From: Atriophallophorus winterbourni
Lineage: Eukaryota > Platyhelminthes > Trematoda > Plagiorchiida > Microphallidae
Reading direction: 5' to 3'
Length of the DNA stretch: 64,000 nucleotides
NCBI GenBank assembly: GCA_013407085.1
Contig: JACCGJ010023304.1
Coordinates: 89,047 to 153,046 of the forward strand
Position numbers and translations under genes: made by a program. Positions 55,732 to 64,000 of the stretch are shown in pieces. A model generated the notes under the pieces. That model ran no database searches and was not told where the DNA came from. It worked only from the letters and a program-made list of their open reading frames with translations. Position 1 is the stretch's first letter; each line of letters begins with the position of its first letter.

Positions 55732-56870
55732 TTAAGAAGTTTGAGCTAGCCCTATCTGCGCCGCCACGCCAGGCTCCGAGCATTCCTCTTCTTGTGCTCC
55801 TTCCAGCAGACAAATTTTCCGTATATCACGTGTTACCAAACCATTTTTTGAGCGAACAACAACAGTCCTGACCAGATCATCCTTGCTCACATGAACATCT
55901 ACAACAATACCAAGTGGCCAAGCACGTTTCGAAGTTTCAACACTGCTCAATAATACCACATCCCCAACACGAAAATTGCGTTTGCGATTGATCCATTTTT
56001 GTCTTGTCTGTAGTAGTGGTAGGTACTCAGATTTCCAGCTTTTCCAGAATACGTTTGCCAGGTGCAGCGATTGTTTCCAATTCCTCTTATAAGTGTCAAC
56101 AAATCTTTCTTCAGAATGCATTCCATCATTCGAGCGATTCAACAACAAATCGTTAGGACACAAAGAACAAGAGTCAATATCCTCTGAAGACAAAGAAACA
56201 AGCGGTCTGTTGTTCAGAATTCGCTCAGCTTCAATTAGAGCGGTTTGCAGCGTCTCGTCCGATGGTGTTTGTTCTGTGCATGCAGCTTTTAATGCACGAC
56301 GAATTGATCTTATCAGCCTCTCCCAAACACCTCCTCTATGACTAGAGTACGGAGGATTAAAGCACCACTCAATACTATGTGAAACTAGTTTATCCGATAA
56401 ACCGTCACTGTTCAATCCATTTAGCCATATACGTAGCACTCGTTCAGCGCCAACAAGGTTGGACCCATTATCCGAATAAATAATCTGCGGTCCAATGAAA
56501 CGAAAGAGCGCAATCAAAAACGAATCCGTATCCATAGAATGGGCTACTTCTATGTGGACTGCGCGTGACTGTAAACAAGTAAATAGGCATCCGTATCGTT
56601 TTTCTACAGATCGACCTCGTCTAACTTCAAACGGTCCAAAATAATCCAGACTCACTTTAGCGAACGGGTAAGAACCTGTGGTCACACGGACTGGAGGAAG
56701 ATCAGACATCAGTTAAGTTGCCGGTCTGGCATCTAACCGTTTACAGGTTAAGCATTTCGCGAGGGCTCGCTTCACGCATGATAGCCCACTAATCGGCCAA
56801 AATTTCCTGCGCAGGACACTGAGGGTATGCGCTGGCCCAGAATGTCCTTCGAGCAGACGAACATCAAAAT
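55732..56870 (-). pseudogene. BEL/Pao integrase
   Basis: An HHCC-type zinc finger near 56860-56740 ends in CLTCKRL; a TAA stands right before the main frame (56709). Core: SLDYFGPFEVRRGRSVEKRY (first Asp), IIYSDNGSNLVGAERVL (second Asp), SSHRGGVWERLIRSIRRA (Glu), then ILNNRPL and a C-terminal region with NRKRNFRVGDVVLL and RAWPLGIVVDVH. The catalytic triad is complete. The 326-codon core frame is intact apart from the upstream stop and frameshift. Confidence 0.88.
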
Positions 56871-58330
56871 CAATAGGTCAGTATCATTATGCCTTTTAGG
56901 AATTATAATGGGGTGAATGCTTTCATCTGCAAGATCTGAATGCCTCAATCGACCACCAACTTTCCAAATACCTTGATCAATAAATGGGCGTAACTTCTTC
57001 AATGATGACAAATTGAACTCGCAGGGCTCACTTAACGCCTTATCACCAAATAGATTCCGCTGCGTCAATCGAATAATTTCTGCTTCGGCATTTCGGAATT
57101 CGTCTAATCCGATCTTGCCTACCGATATAGATCCATTGGAACAATGACCAAACATGATAATAACATAACGCTTGAAGCGGATCAGCCATGCAATCGAGCG
57201 TAAAAGCCGTTTCCAACTAGAGAATCGACAAAGAATGACGTCTATTCCACGCTCTGGCTCAAACGAAGTAATGTTACAATTGGCACGCTTGAATTCAATT
57301 CGTTCGCGGCATTGTGGATCAACTACTTCAGGCCACATATCAATGGTTTGTTTCAGGAAGTCGGGGCCGTTCAACCAAAATTCCAATCGAGACAATTCCA
57401 TAACACCTCTAGAGGTCAAATCAGCCGGATTAAATCGTGTGCCAACATGCCACCACTGGCAAGGTATCGTGTGTTCATGTATGAAGGTCAAATGATTCAC
57501 TACAAAAGTTGAGAAACGACTAGTTTGATTGGTAATATAATACAAAACGGTCATCGAATCAGTCCAAAAGAAAACGTTTTTGACAAGTTCACCAAAGGCG
57601 GATTTCAGAATCAGATATACACGTACCGCAAGTACAGCTGCGGCTAATTCCAACCTAGGGATCGATACCGCTTTCAATGGATTCACTCGAGATTTTGAAA
57701 ATAATAGACGAACCGGTGACATGACCGAATCATTATACAAACGTCCATATGCAACAGCGCCATGGCCAGATTCCGAAGCATCGCTGAAAACGTGAAGACT
57801 CAATGACGACATACTCTCATTCATTTCGCTAATGCGTCTTGGAATACGTAACTCCTTGATTGCATGCATGCTACTGATCCACTTATCACACATTAGTTGA
57901 AGATCATCACACATCGTCTCGTCCCAACCAAAAGGTTTTCTGCAACAATTTTGTAGTGAAATCTTCCCAGGAAAAATCCAAGGACTCATGAGACCAAGTG
58001 GGTCATACAACCCACTTTCAACTGACAACAAACTTCGTTTCGTCGTTGGGCGTTTTGACAGATTCAGATCAAAAGCGAATTCGTCAGTGTCTGCATCCCA
58101 TTTAACACCCAGCATTCTTTCGGTCGGAAGCTTATCTTGGCTAATAACTCGAACATTAGGTGCCCGTTCGTCCTCCGGCACATCTTCAAGCAAATTACGA
58201 TCATTGGAAATCCATTTTGTCAAACGAAACCCTCCCATTCGTAACAATGCAGACAACTGCTTTACCAAGGATTTTGCTTCGAGTTCAGTAGGGACTGATA
58301 TCAAACAGTCATCCACATAAAAATTTCTTG
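56772..58330 (-). pseudogene. BEL/Pao RT C-terminal part and RNase H
   Basis: YVDD is at 58308-58319 (NFYVDDCLISVPTE), followed by LSVESGLYDPLGLMSPWIFP and a Pao-type RNase H with LHVFSDASESGHGAVAYGR, SIPRLELAAAVLAVRVY, FFWTDSMTVLYYI, then RFNPADLTSRG. After that comes integrase N-terminal sequence (LSSLKKLRPFIDQGIWKVGG, then RLRHSDLADESIHPII). The frame is lost near 56870, where the integrase zinc finger begins. Confidence 0.88.
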
Positions 58331-59890
58331 AAACATAGTCTCCGATTTTTTTTCAAATAGATGCCCGAATTGCTCAACCGTTTTGCGCAGTGCGAACGTT
58401 GCGCAGAATGGAGACGACGTTGCACCAAAAGGATGAACCGTCATCCGAAACCTTTTAATGGGACCCGAAATGTCATTTTTGTCCCACCAGAGAATTCGAA
58501 GAGCATCTCTATCATTCTCTGGCACCTTTACCTGTAAGAACATTTCTTCGATATCAGCGGCGACGGCATAGGCGTGTAAGCGGAAGCGTATCAACACGTC
58601 GATCAAATTCGTTGTCAGCTTTGGTCCTTGAAGTAGGGCATCATTCAACGATACACCGTTGTGTTTAGCAGCACAATCGAACGCAATTCTAAGCTTCTCT
58701 GGTCTCTTAGGATTGAAAACAGGATGGTGAGGCAAATACCAAGCATGATTCTCATCTGCATTACTCGGAACGGTTTCGATATAACCAGTAGTCAAATGAT
58801 GTGCCATTATCTTGTTGTAGCGTTGGAATAACGCACTGTCACGTTCGAATCGACGTCTCAAGTAACCCAAGCGCTTTTCCGCTAACCAATAATTTGCTGT
58901 AAGTTTACGTCCATCACCCCTCCATGGTAGCGGCACCTGGAAGTGACCGTCAATGAACTTTGATCGTTTTACTATAGAAAATGCTTCTTCCTCCTCACGC
59001 GATCGTTCCTTGCCTTCTGTGGCAATATCCTCAAATTCAGTATTGTATAGCCTCCTGATACATTCAGCGATGGACCCTTCATCCGTAGAAGAATTTAAAC
59101 TAAAGACATTTTTCGAGTCTTGGCATGCCGGTCCTTGCAAAATCCAACCCAACAATGTTTTCGTTGCAAATGGACGGCGCCTGCCTCCTAATCGCTGTTC
59201 CAACGCCCAATGCGCTTCCGGAACGTTACATCCAATCACCAAGGTTATTTCTTGTCCAACATTCTCCGAGAATCTTAGATCCTTCAAATGATCATATCTT
59301 GCGATGATACTATTCGGGGAATTAATTGTTACTTCAGGTAACTTGGAAACCATGTAGGCTTCGGCAACATGAATTACTTCATCCCCGTCAACGGAATGTA
59401 CATTGAAACTCAATACTGAACTTTTCAATTTTCGATGCAAACCGAGCGATGTTATCGACACATCAACTGCGACACTAGGCATACCGAATTTCTCAACAAA
59501 TCTTTGTGAGATCAGAGTGGTATCCGAGCCATTATCGAGTAACGCTACGACTGGAACAAGCCCCATAGGCGTGTCAATTTTCACCGTCAGGTAACCCAGG
59601 CTTACTGCTGGACTGAGAGCAGTAGCACTGTAATTAATAGTTTTTTGTTGCTCACTTATACGATTATAATGTAGAGACGAATGGTGACGTCTACCACACC
59701 CTTCGACGGAGCAAACAGTCAGCACCTTGCAGTCGCATGCTTTATGAGACCGGTTCAAGCAAACGTAGCACATACCGTTTTGCTTAGCAATAGCCCATCT
59801 GTCTTTCACATCAGCCTTCAGATATGTAGAACAGTTTTCTATTCGATGAGGTCCTTTACACTTGTAGCATTCTATAACATTGATGGGGAG
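58301..59890 (-). pseudogene. BEL/Pao zinc knuckles, protease and RT N-terminal part
   Basis: Opens with CYKCKGPHRIENC and MCYVCLNRSHKACDCK, two knuckles, and CGRRHHSSLH. Protease: VVALLDNGSDTTLISQRF with the catalytic DNGS. A spacer contains GLVPV and a KTLLGWILQGPA stretch. RT: HHPVFNPKRPEKLRIAFDC, NDALLQGPKLTTNLIDVL, VAADIEEMFLQVKVPENDRD and HPFGATSSPFCATFAL. The frame runs off just before the YVDD box at a run of eight T (A on the coding strand) near 58345-58352, consistent with a one-base loss in the homopolymer. Confidence 0.88.
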
Positions 59891-60837
59891 TAACTTGTGG
59901 TCATGTACACTCTCCGTCCTTCGGACAATTTCAATTTCTCTGATGGCTTAGTTGACCCATTAGTCTCATTAATGAGCATGCCAAACCTGCTCCTGGCGAT
60001 TCTCGCTTTGCGGGAGACAAACTCGGATAAACGTGCAAAGTCAACTTCTGACCCATCAGCGGTAATCGCATCTGCCAGGTCAGCCCATTGCTGTTGTACT
60101 CCAGCCGGCAAACATTTGACCAATCCTTCCAAGGTGGTGACGGAGTTCAAGTCTGCTTCACAGCGCATTTGCTTCAAAGCAATCTGACAACTTTCCATCT
60201 TCAAAGCAAGGTTTGACAGACTATCCGAATCGCTTCTTACTTTGGCTGCTTCACTCAACACCTCGGTCAATAACGAGCGGGCAACGACATGAGGCAGGCC
60301 AAACATTTCCTGTAGGATGCTGCGTGCTCTTTTATACCCGTCTTCAGGCGACAGCATCACACAAGCATCAATCGCTTTTCGAGCATTGCCTCGGCAATAA
60401 TACATAAGATGTAGCCATCGCTGTCCGGAATCGCAAGTTTTCGATTCTATATAACACTCAAATTGCCGAATAAATTTCCAGTAATCCACCGAATTGCCAT
60501 CAAATGTAGATAACTCTACCCTGGGCAATGAAGCAACATCGTTGACGATCTTTTGTGACATCTTCACCGCTTCCGACTCAATATGTCGATTAACCTGAAC
60601 TTCAGCAACATAGTTGTCGTTGACACTGCATCCGCTCAAACGAGCTATCGTCTCCTTAGCAATCACTAAATCTCTCTCTAATTCGAGCTCACGCACAGAC
60701 GGCACATGTTTAGAGTCGAAATTAGGACTACCTCGAGATGATATACAAGAGCTAAGCGAGGCGGAACAAATAGTGTAACTATCACCATTACAGGCAAGCT
60801 TATCAGTAGTGTTCAGACGTTTCGATTTACGTGGCAT
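59872..60837 (-). CDS. BEL/Pao gag
   Basis: I start it at the ATG at 60837 (MPRKSKRLNTTDK); the frame is open upstream to 60969, but that part is hydrophobic leader that reads like untranslated region. About 321 codons. A central Pao-type gag domain holds LPRVELSTFDGNSVDYWKFI, QRWLHLMYYCRGNARKAID, then EGLVKCLPAGVQQQWADL. The frame ends just before the zinc knuckle, which lies one frame over at 59880-59835 (CYKCKGPHRIENC). A frameshift near 59900 therefore cuts gag from its RNA-binding end. It would form the particle. Confidence 0.82.
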   Translation of the reverse strand: MPRKSKRLNTTDKLACNGDSYTICSASLSSCISSRGSPNFDSKHVPSVRELELERDLVIAKETIARLSGCSVNDNYVAEVQVNRHIESEAVKMSQKIVNDVASLPRVELSTFDGNSVDYWKFIRQFECYIESKTCDSGQRWLHLMYYCRGNARKAIDACVMLSPEDGYKRARSILQEMFGLPHVVARSLLTEVLSEAAKVRSDSDSLSNLALKMESCQIALKQMRCEADLNSVTTLEGLVKCLPAGVQQQWADLADAITADGSEVDFARLSEFVSRKARIARSRFGMLINETNGSTKPSEKLKLSEGRRVYMTTSYSPSML

Positions 60838-61001
60838 TATCAAAAATGGCGAAACAAAAAATAAAAAAGGCAAGAACGTCACCAATGTTTGAACAGAAAT
60901 GAGTAGATATACGAGGGTCCAAGTTGATCCTCGTTCCGCTGGATTGGCGATCCAATTGACCGTATCCAATTAGGCAATTCGATTTGAGTGCTTCCCGTCA
61001 A

Positions 61002-61587
61002 GTTCGGGAAGAAAACTAATACTTCTCGTCCAGTCGGAGAAGAATCAAAATCCAGTTCCGAATTGAGTAGTGTACGACCAATGTCGTTAGTTAACGCGTA
61101 GATCCCCCGTCCCTAGTTCGACAAATTCAGAACCACGATTTGGGTTTACTACGGTACTGTAATTAATGACAGTTACAACAACAATGGTATACAAACCTCA
61201 ATTATATCGGAACGCACTGGTACAATGGAGTCAAAACTCCAGCAATAATAGATTCAATGAAAATGACGACCTGACGCATAAAAACTAGAAATAGTTAATT
61301 TACCAATGTTGTCGTCCAAATTTCCGTATGAAACAACAAATGACACACAAATTGTTGTCCGAATTGAAACAATAAAATGAGCCCAAATACCACGTGCAAA
61401 AATATGTGGAATTTAATGGCAGCCAAGCAAAATCAATTAGTTCAACAAAACAAAAAATGTGTACAAGTGGATCGAACAGTATCAAAAATGTATACACAAA
61501 TAGGTAAAACTGTGAAGAATTAAGAAAAATCAATTTGTTTAAATAGAAAAATAAGAAGGAATTTTACACAAATGTTTGTCATTTACA
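61002..61587 (-). repeat. 5' LTR of the BEL/Pao element
   Basis: On the minus strand it begins TGTAAATGACAAACATTTGT and ends TTCTTCCCGAAC. It contains about 23 bp near 61243-61270 that the other LTR lacks. Confidence 0.9.
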
Positions 61588-61744
61588 TATATCATGAGCT
61601 TAATTTACTTTGATTACAAAATAATTGTACAAGGTGTGCCTACATTGAAGGTTCCATTCTGTGGCGTTTTTAATGTTTTACGCGTGTGGTATGTTCCAAC
61701 TTTAACCGAAAACATGAATTTAAATCATTGTAAATTTTAACTTC

Positions 61745-61885
61745 ATTGGTCGATATGCGAGTACGAATGAAAACAACTATCCAAGGTTATACTTGTATGC
61801 CAACTGTTATATAGGGTTCGTACAACGAACCACGATGTTCAGACACAGAATCACAAAGTGATTCGTGGTCAAAGCACTCAAGGCG
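61745..61885 (-). repeat. Gypsy family A LTR copy, opposite strand
   Basis: The inverse of the first 110 bases of the window, including TATAACAGTTGGCATACAAG and GTTCGTTGTACGAAC (read on the minus strand). The next Gypsy-A piece downstream is in the other orientation, so this is a rearranged fragment. Confidence 0.7.
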
Positions 61886-62339
61886 CTTATGGATGACCAA
61901 AGTAATGTTGTTGGTGTGTAAGGGATGGGTATGTGAGCAACACGTTACTTTGAAAACAACTATCGTTCAAGAATGACCTACTTATGAACGTCTGCTGATG
62001 CGGCAGGAGTTGCGATTCATTGACTAGGACATCGGAGTGTAGTGTCGTAAAATAACTCAGGCGTGGAAAACCCAAGTCATATTTGATGGCATACCGTATG
62101 CAACAAAGTTTAATGGTAAGATTTCTGTACTATATTATGTATACTTTTATAAATGGTGATCAACGTTCGAATAGCACGAATACCATGAAAGAAAATAAAA
62201 GGAAATATTTTCGAAGATGGACATCCTTATTAACGCTGTACTAATGCACGTGTGTGGTCGTTGGAAAAATCAAATAAAGAAGTCAAACTCGAATTTCATA
62301 AAGAGACACATCGATCTCTCTGATATTGTAATAATTATC

Positions 62340-62650
62340 TGTCATGTTGCAAAGAAATTTGAGAGCAATCGGTTTGGAGAGTTTTTTGGATAACGTTGCA
62401 CTTCTGACAAAGAAGCTTCGTCAGACAAAATGTGATAGTCAGGAAAGGGAACATGATTAAATAGTTGTCAACCCACCACCACTGATTTGACCTTACCGCT
62501 AAACAGCCTACAGTACGCCTACGCTGTCAAGTCTCGTAAGAATGACCAGGATCAGTGGTCGATGTTCCTCCTATTGTGTATCCATATCAATCCGATACAA
62601 GTGATCACGGTCAAGGTCAGTTGACACGGCGGTCAACATGCGTAAAAGTA
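62340..62650 (+). pseudogene. Gypsy family A pol fragment, second copy
   Basis: About 270 bp match 1245-1515 (blocks: GCAATCGGTT, CTTCGTCAGAC, GAACATGATTAA, GACCTTACCGCTAAACAGCC, CACGGTCAAGGTCAGTTGACA). It contains stops in all frames. 61900-62339 is AT-rich with nothing recognised. Confidence 0.7.
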
Positions 62651-62735
62651 CATAACTAACGGGGTTAAGGTTAACCTATTTGTGAAGAAAAACAGTAATC
62701 TAATTAACTAGTAGGGTAAGGTGAATAATAACTAT

Positions 62736-63242
62736 TTACCGTCGCAGTAGTGCCGAGCGCCAGATTGTGGATATTTCTACCCCATCCACCTTATTGACTG
62801 CCAGTCGACCTGCCTTCGCAATTTCGACCGCCTGCGCATGTAGGCGTTCGCTATACGGTTTAATAGCGCCTCTTAATATTTCCACATTGTCTAGATCAAC
62901 GCTGTGGCCCGTATCTAAAACGTGCTCCGCCAAGGCGGAATTACGAATAAGGGATTGATATTCCCTCGCATCCCGGGGCTGTTCCCGGACACGCTTTCGG
63001 TGTTTTTCGATTCTAGTGTGAATTTCCCTGGAAGTCTGGCCTCTGTAAACACCCGAACAGTCCTTACGTTTGATTCTGTAGATGCTGTGCGTGCTTCTAG
63101 ATAAAGGTGTCTTATCCTTGAGATGCATCAGAACCGAACGGATCGTTTTCCCTTTCTTATAAGTCAAGCGTATGACCGCCTGGTGCAAGATTCTACCTAT
63201 CGCTTCAGATGTGCATTTAACATAAGGTATACAAACTGTATC
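62736..63242 (-). pseudogene. Penelope-like element GIY-YIG endonuclease
   Basis: Same frame as the RT upstream, separated from it by one TGA (63243-63245). The domain reads THSIYRIKRKDCSGVYRGQ, TSREIHTRIEKHRKR, then LAEHVLDTGHSVDLDNVEIL. The GIY-YIG core (here SIYR and GVYRG), the Arg on the first helix and the downstream His-Gly-His region are visible. It ends AVNKVDGVEISTIW and a TAA at about 62748. It would nick target DNA for priming. Confidence 0.85.
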
Positions 63243-63245
63243 TCA

Positions 63246-63893
63246 CCAATTGTTGTCCGATTTTTCTGACGGGTATTTTACCTTCATCAATTGGCGCTTA
63301 ACAAAACTTTTTGGATAACCGTGGTCACTGAGCCTTTGGCTCGCTTCACGGTGCGCCTGTTTAGATTCTCTTTCGTCGCTGCACAGGTGTTCTATCTCAT
63401 GGAAAATGGAACAAGATATGGAGCTAAAGACTTGTCTTGGATGAGCGGAAGAGTATCGTAGTACAGCATCTGTATCGATAGGTTTCCGATAGACAGAAGT
63501 TTTTATTTTCCCGTCTACTTTTTGTGCGAAACAGTCCAAAAATGGAAGATTGCCTGTGTAAGACTCATCTTCCTTTGTGACCGTAATACGTGGGTCTATT
63601 TCATTTAAATAGTTAAAGAATGCCTCTAACTGATCTCGCTTGATTATAACACATGTGTCATCAACATAGCGCACCATAATTTTGGCTTAAGCCCTTCATT
63701 GTTAAGGGCTTTGTTCTCTAAATGCTCCATATACATGTTCGCAAGTACTGGAGATATCGGTGAACCCATCGCCAACCCTTCTTTTTGTCTATATAATTGC
63801 TTATTAAATACGAAGTGATTCATGCTTAGGCAGATCGATACGCCGTTGATAATTTGCTGGACGCTCAAGTTTGTGCGATCTGACAAACTGGCA
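63246..63893 (-). pseudogene. Penelope-like element reverse transcriptase, 5' truncated
   Basis: Starts mid-RT: DRTNLSVQQIINGV, FNKQLYRQKEGLAMGSPISP, VLANMYMEHLE. A frameshift at about 63680 is followed by MVRYVDDTCVI with the catalytic YVDD at 63657-63668, then GNLPFLDCFAQKVDG, SVYRKPIDTDAVLRYSSAHP and DHGYPKSFVKRQL. It lacks the RT N-terminus with the first catalytic Asp. The upstream boundary at about 63894 is the junction with an inverted piece of the element's own 3' end. Confidence 0.85.
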
Positions 63894-63894
63894 T

Positions 63895-64000
63895 CTGATG
63901 CGGAGGCGGTCGAAATTGCGAAGGCAGTCAATAAGGTGGATGGGGTAGAAATATCCACAATTTGGCTCTCGGCACTGCTGCGACGGTAAATAGTTATTAT
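63895..64000 (+). repeat. Inverted copy of the Penelope element's own 3' end
   Basis: The plus strand encodes EAVEIAKAVNKVDGVEISTI then WLSALLRR and a stop, matching the C-terminus of the GIY-YIG ORF at 62736-62850 on the minus strand except for a 12-bp deletion. It continues to the window edge. Confidence 0.88.

Larger units (their letters stand above)
54945..61587 (-). mobile_element. BEL/Pao LTR retrotransposon with both LTRs
   Basis: A 6.6-kb element on the minus strand: 5' LTR 61002-61587, gag, protease, RT, RNase H, integrase, 3' LTR 54945-55507. By eye the LTRs differ by about 11 substitutions over about 560 aligned bases plus a roughly 23-bp indel and a 1-base indel, so the insertion is fairly recent. 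Frame changes separate gag, protease-RT, RT-RNase H and integrase. I do not find a matching 5-bp target duplication (sequence before 54945 is CGAAC, after 61587 TATAT). The schistosome BEL element Sinbad is a known relative in the group. Confidence 0.9.

Overview
This is a eukaryotic window with no bacterial-type gene arrangement. It is almost wholly transposable-element (TE) sequence on an AT-rich background. The mix is: CR1-clade non-LTR elements whose ORF1 carries a PHD-like zinc finger, an RTE element, Penelope-like elements with a GIY-YIG endonuclease, CsRn1-like and other Ty3/Gypsy elements, a BEL/Pao element, Mutator-like (MULE) transposases, a hAT transposon and a long (GATA)n tract. 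This mix is typical of a flatworm, most probably a digenean trematode. That is an inference from TE families; no host gene fixes the species.

Layout. 1-4 kb: decayed Gypsy remnants. 3.9-5.2 kb: a hAT right end and a gutted CR1 copy. 5.2-9.2 kb (minus): a CsRn1-like Gypsy element. 9.6-9.9 kb: one open frame of unknown origin, the only host-exon candidate. 10.0-11.7 kb: a CR1 remnant split by a 1-kb LTR element that carries only gag. 12.6-16.1 kb: an RTE element inserted in a MULE fragment. 16.2-19.2 kb: repeats, Gypsy pol and a fragment of the gag-only element. 19.2-21.8 kb: a Penelope fragment, a hAT deletion derivative holding a 204-bp MITE, then CR1 RT. 22-24.1 kb (minus): Gypsy and non-LTR remnants. 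24.2-27.6 kb: a second gag-only element inside a Gypsy remnant, (GATA)n, repeats and a Penelope fragment. 28.6-30.6 kb: two head-to-head MULE genes. 31.2-39.9 kb: a CR1 element split by a 4.7-kb intron-bearing hAT transposon. 39.9-45 kb: a second CR1 subfamily on both strands. 45.8-49.4 kb: an inverted repeat and a MULE. 49.4-53.6 kb: the best-preserved CR1. 53.8-54.9 kb: another non-LTR fragment. 54.9-61.6 kb (minus): a two-LTR BEL/Pao element. 61.7-64 kb: Gypsy pieces and a Penelope element bearing an inverted copy of its own 3' end.

The most interesting system is the gag-only LTR element: two copies of about 1,000 bp (10637-11641 and 24759-25759). Each has about 155-bp LTRs, a perfect 5-bp target duplication, and one ORF in which a 73-residue gag segment is tandemly duplicated; there is no pol. 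Each interrupts an older TE that resumes on the far side, so the boundaries are firm. Such an element would need proteins supplied in trans. Also notable are the hAT transposon, whose introns look built from the same short motif as its ends, and an intact 354-codon MULE-derived ORF that keeps its FAR1/FLYWCH-like, SWIM and PHD zinc domains but lacks the catalytic core.

Nearly every other coding region is broken by stops, frameshifts or truncation, so this reads as a nested TE graveyard with a few young insertions. All calls are made by eye from motifs; no search was run.
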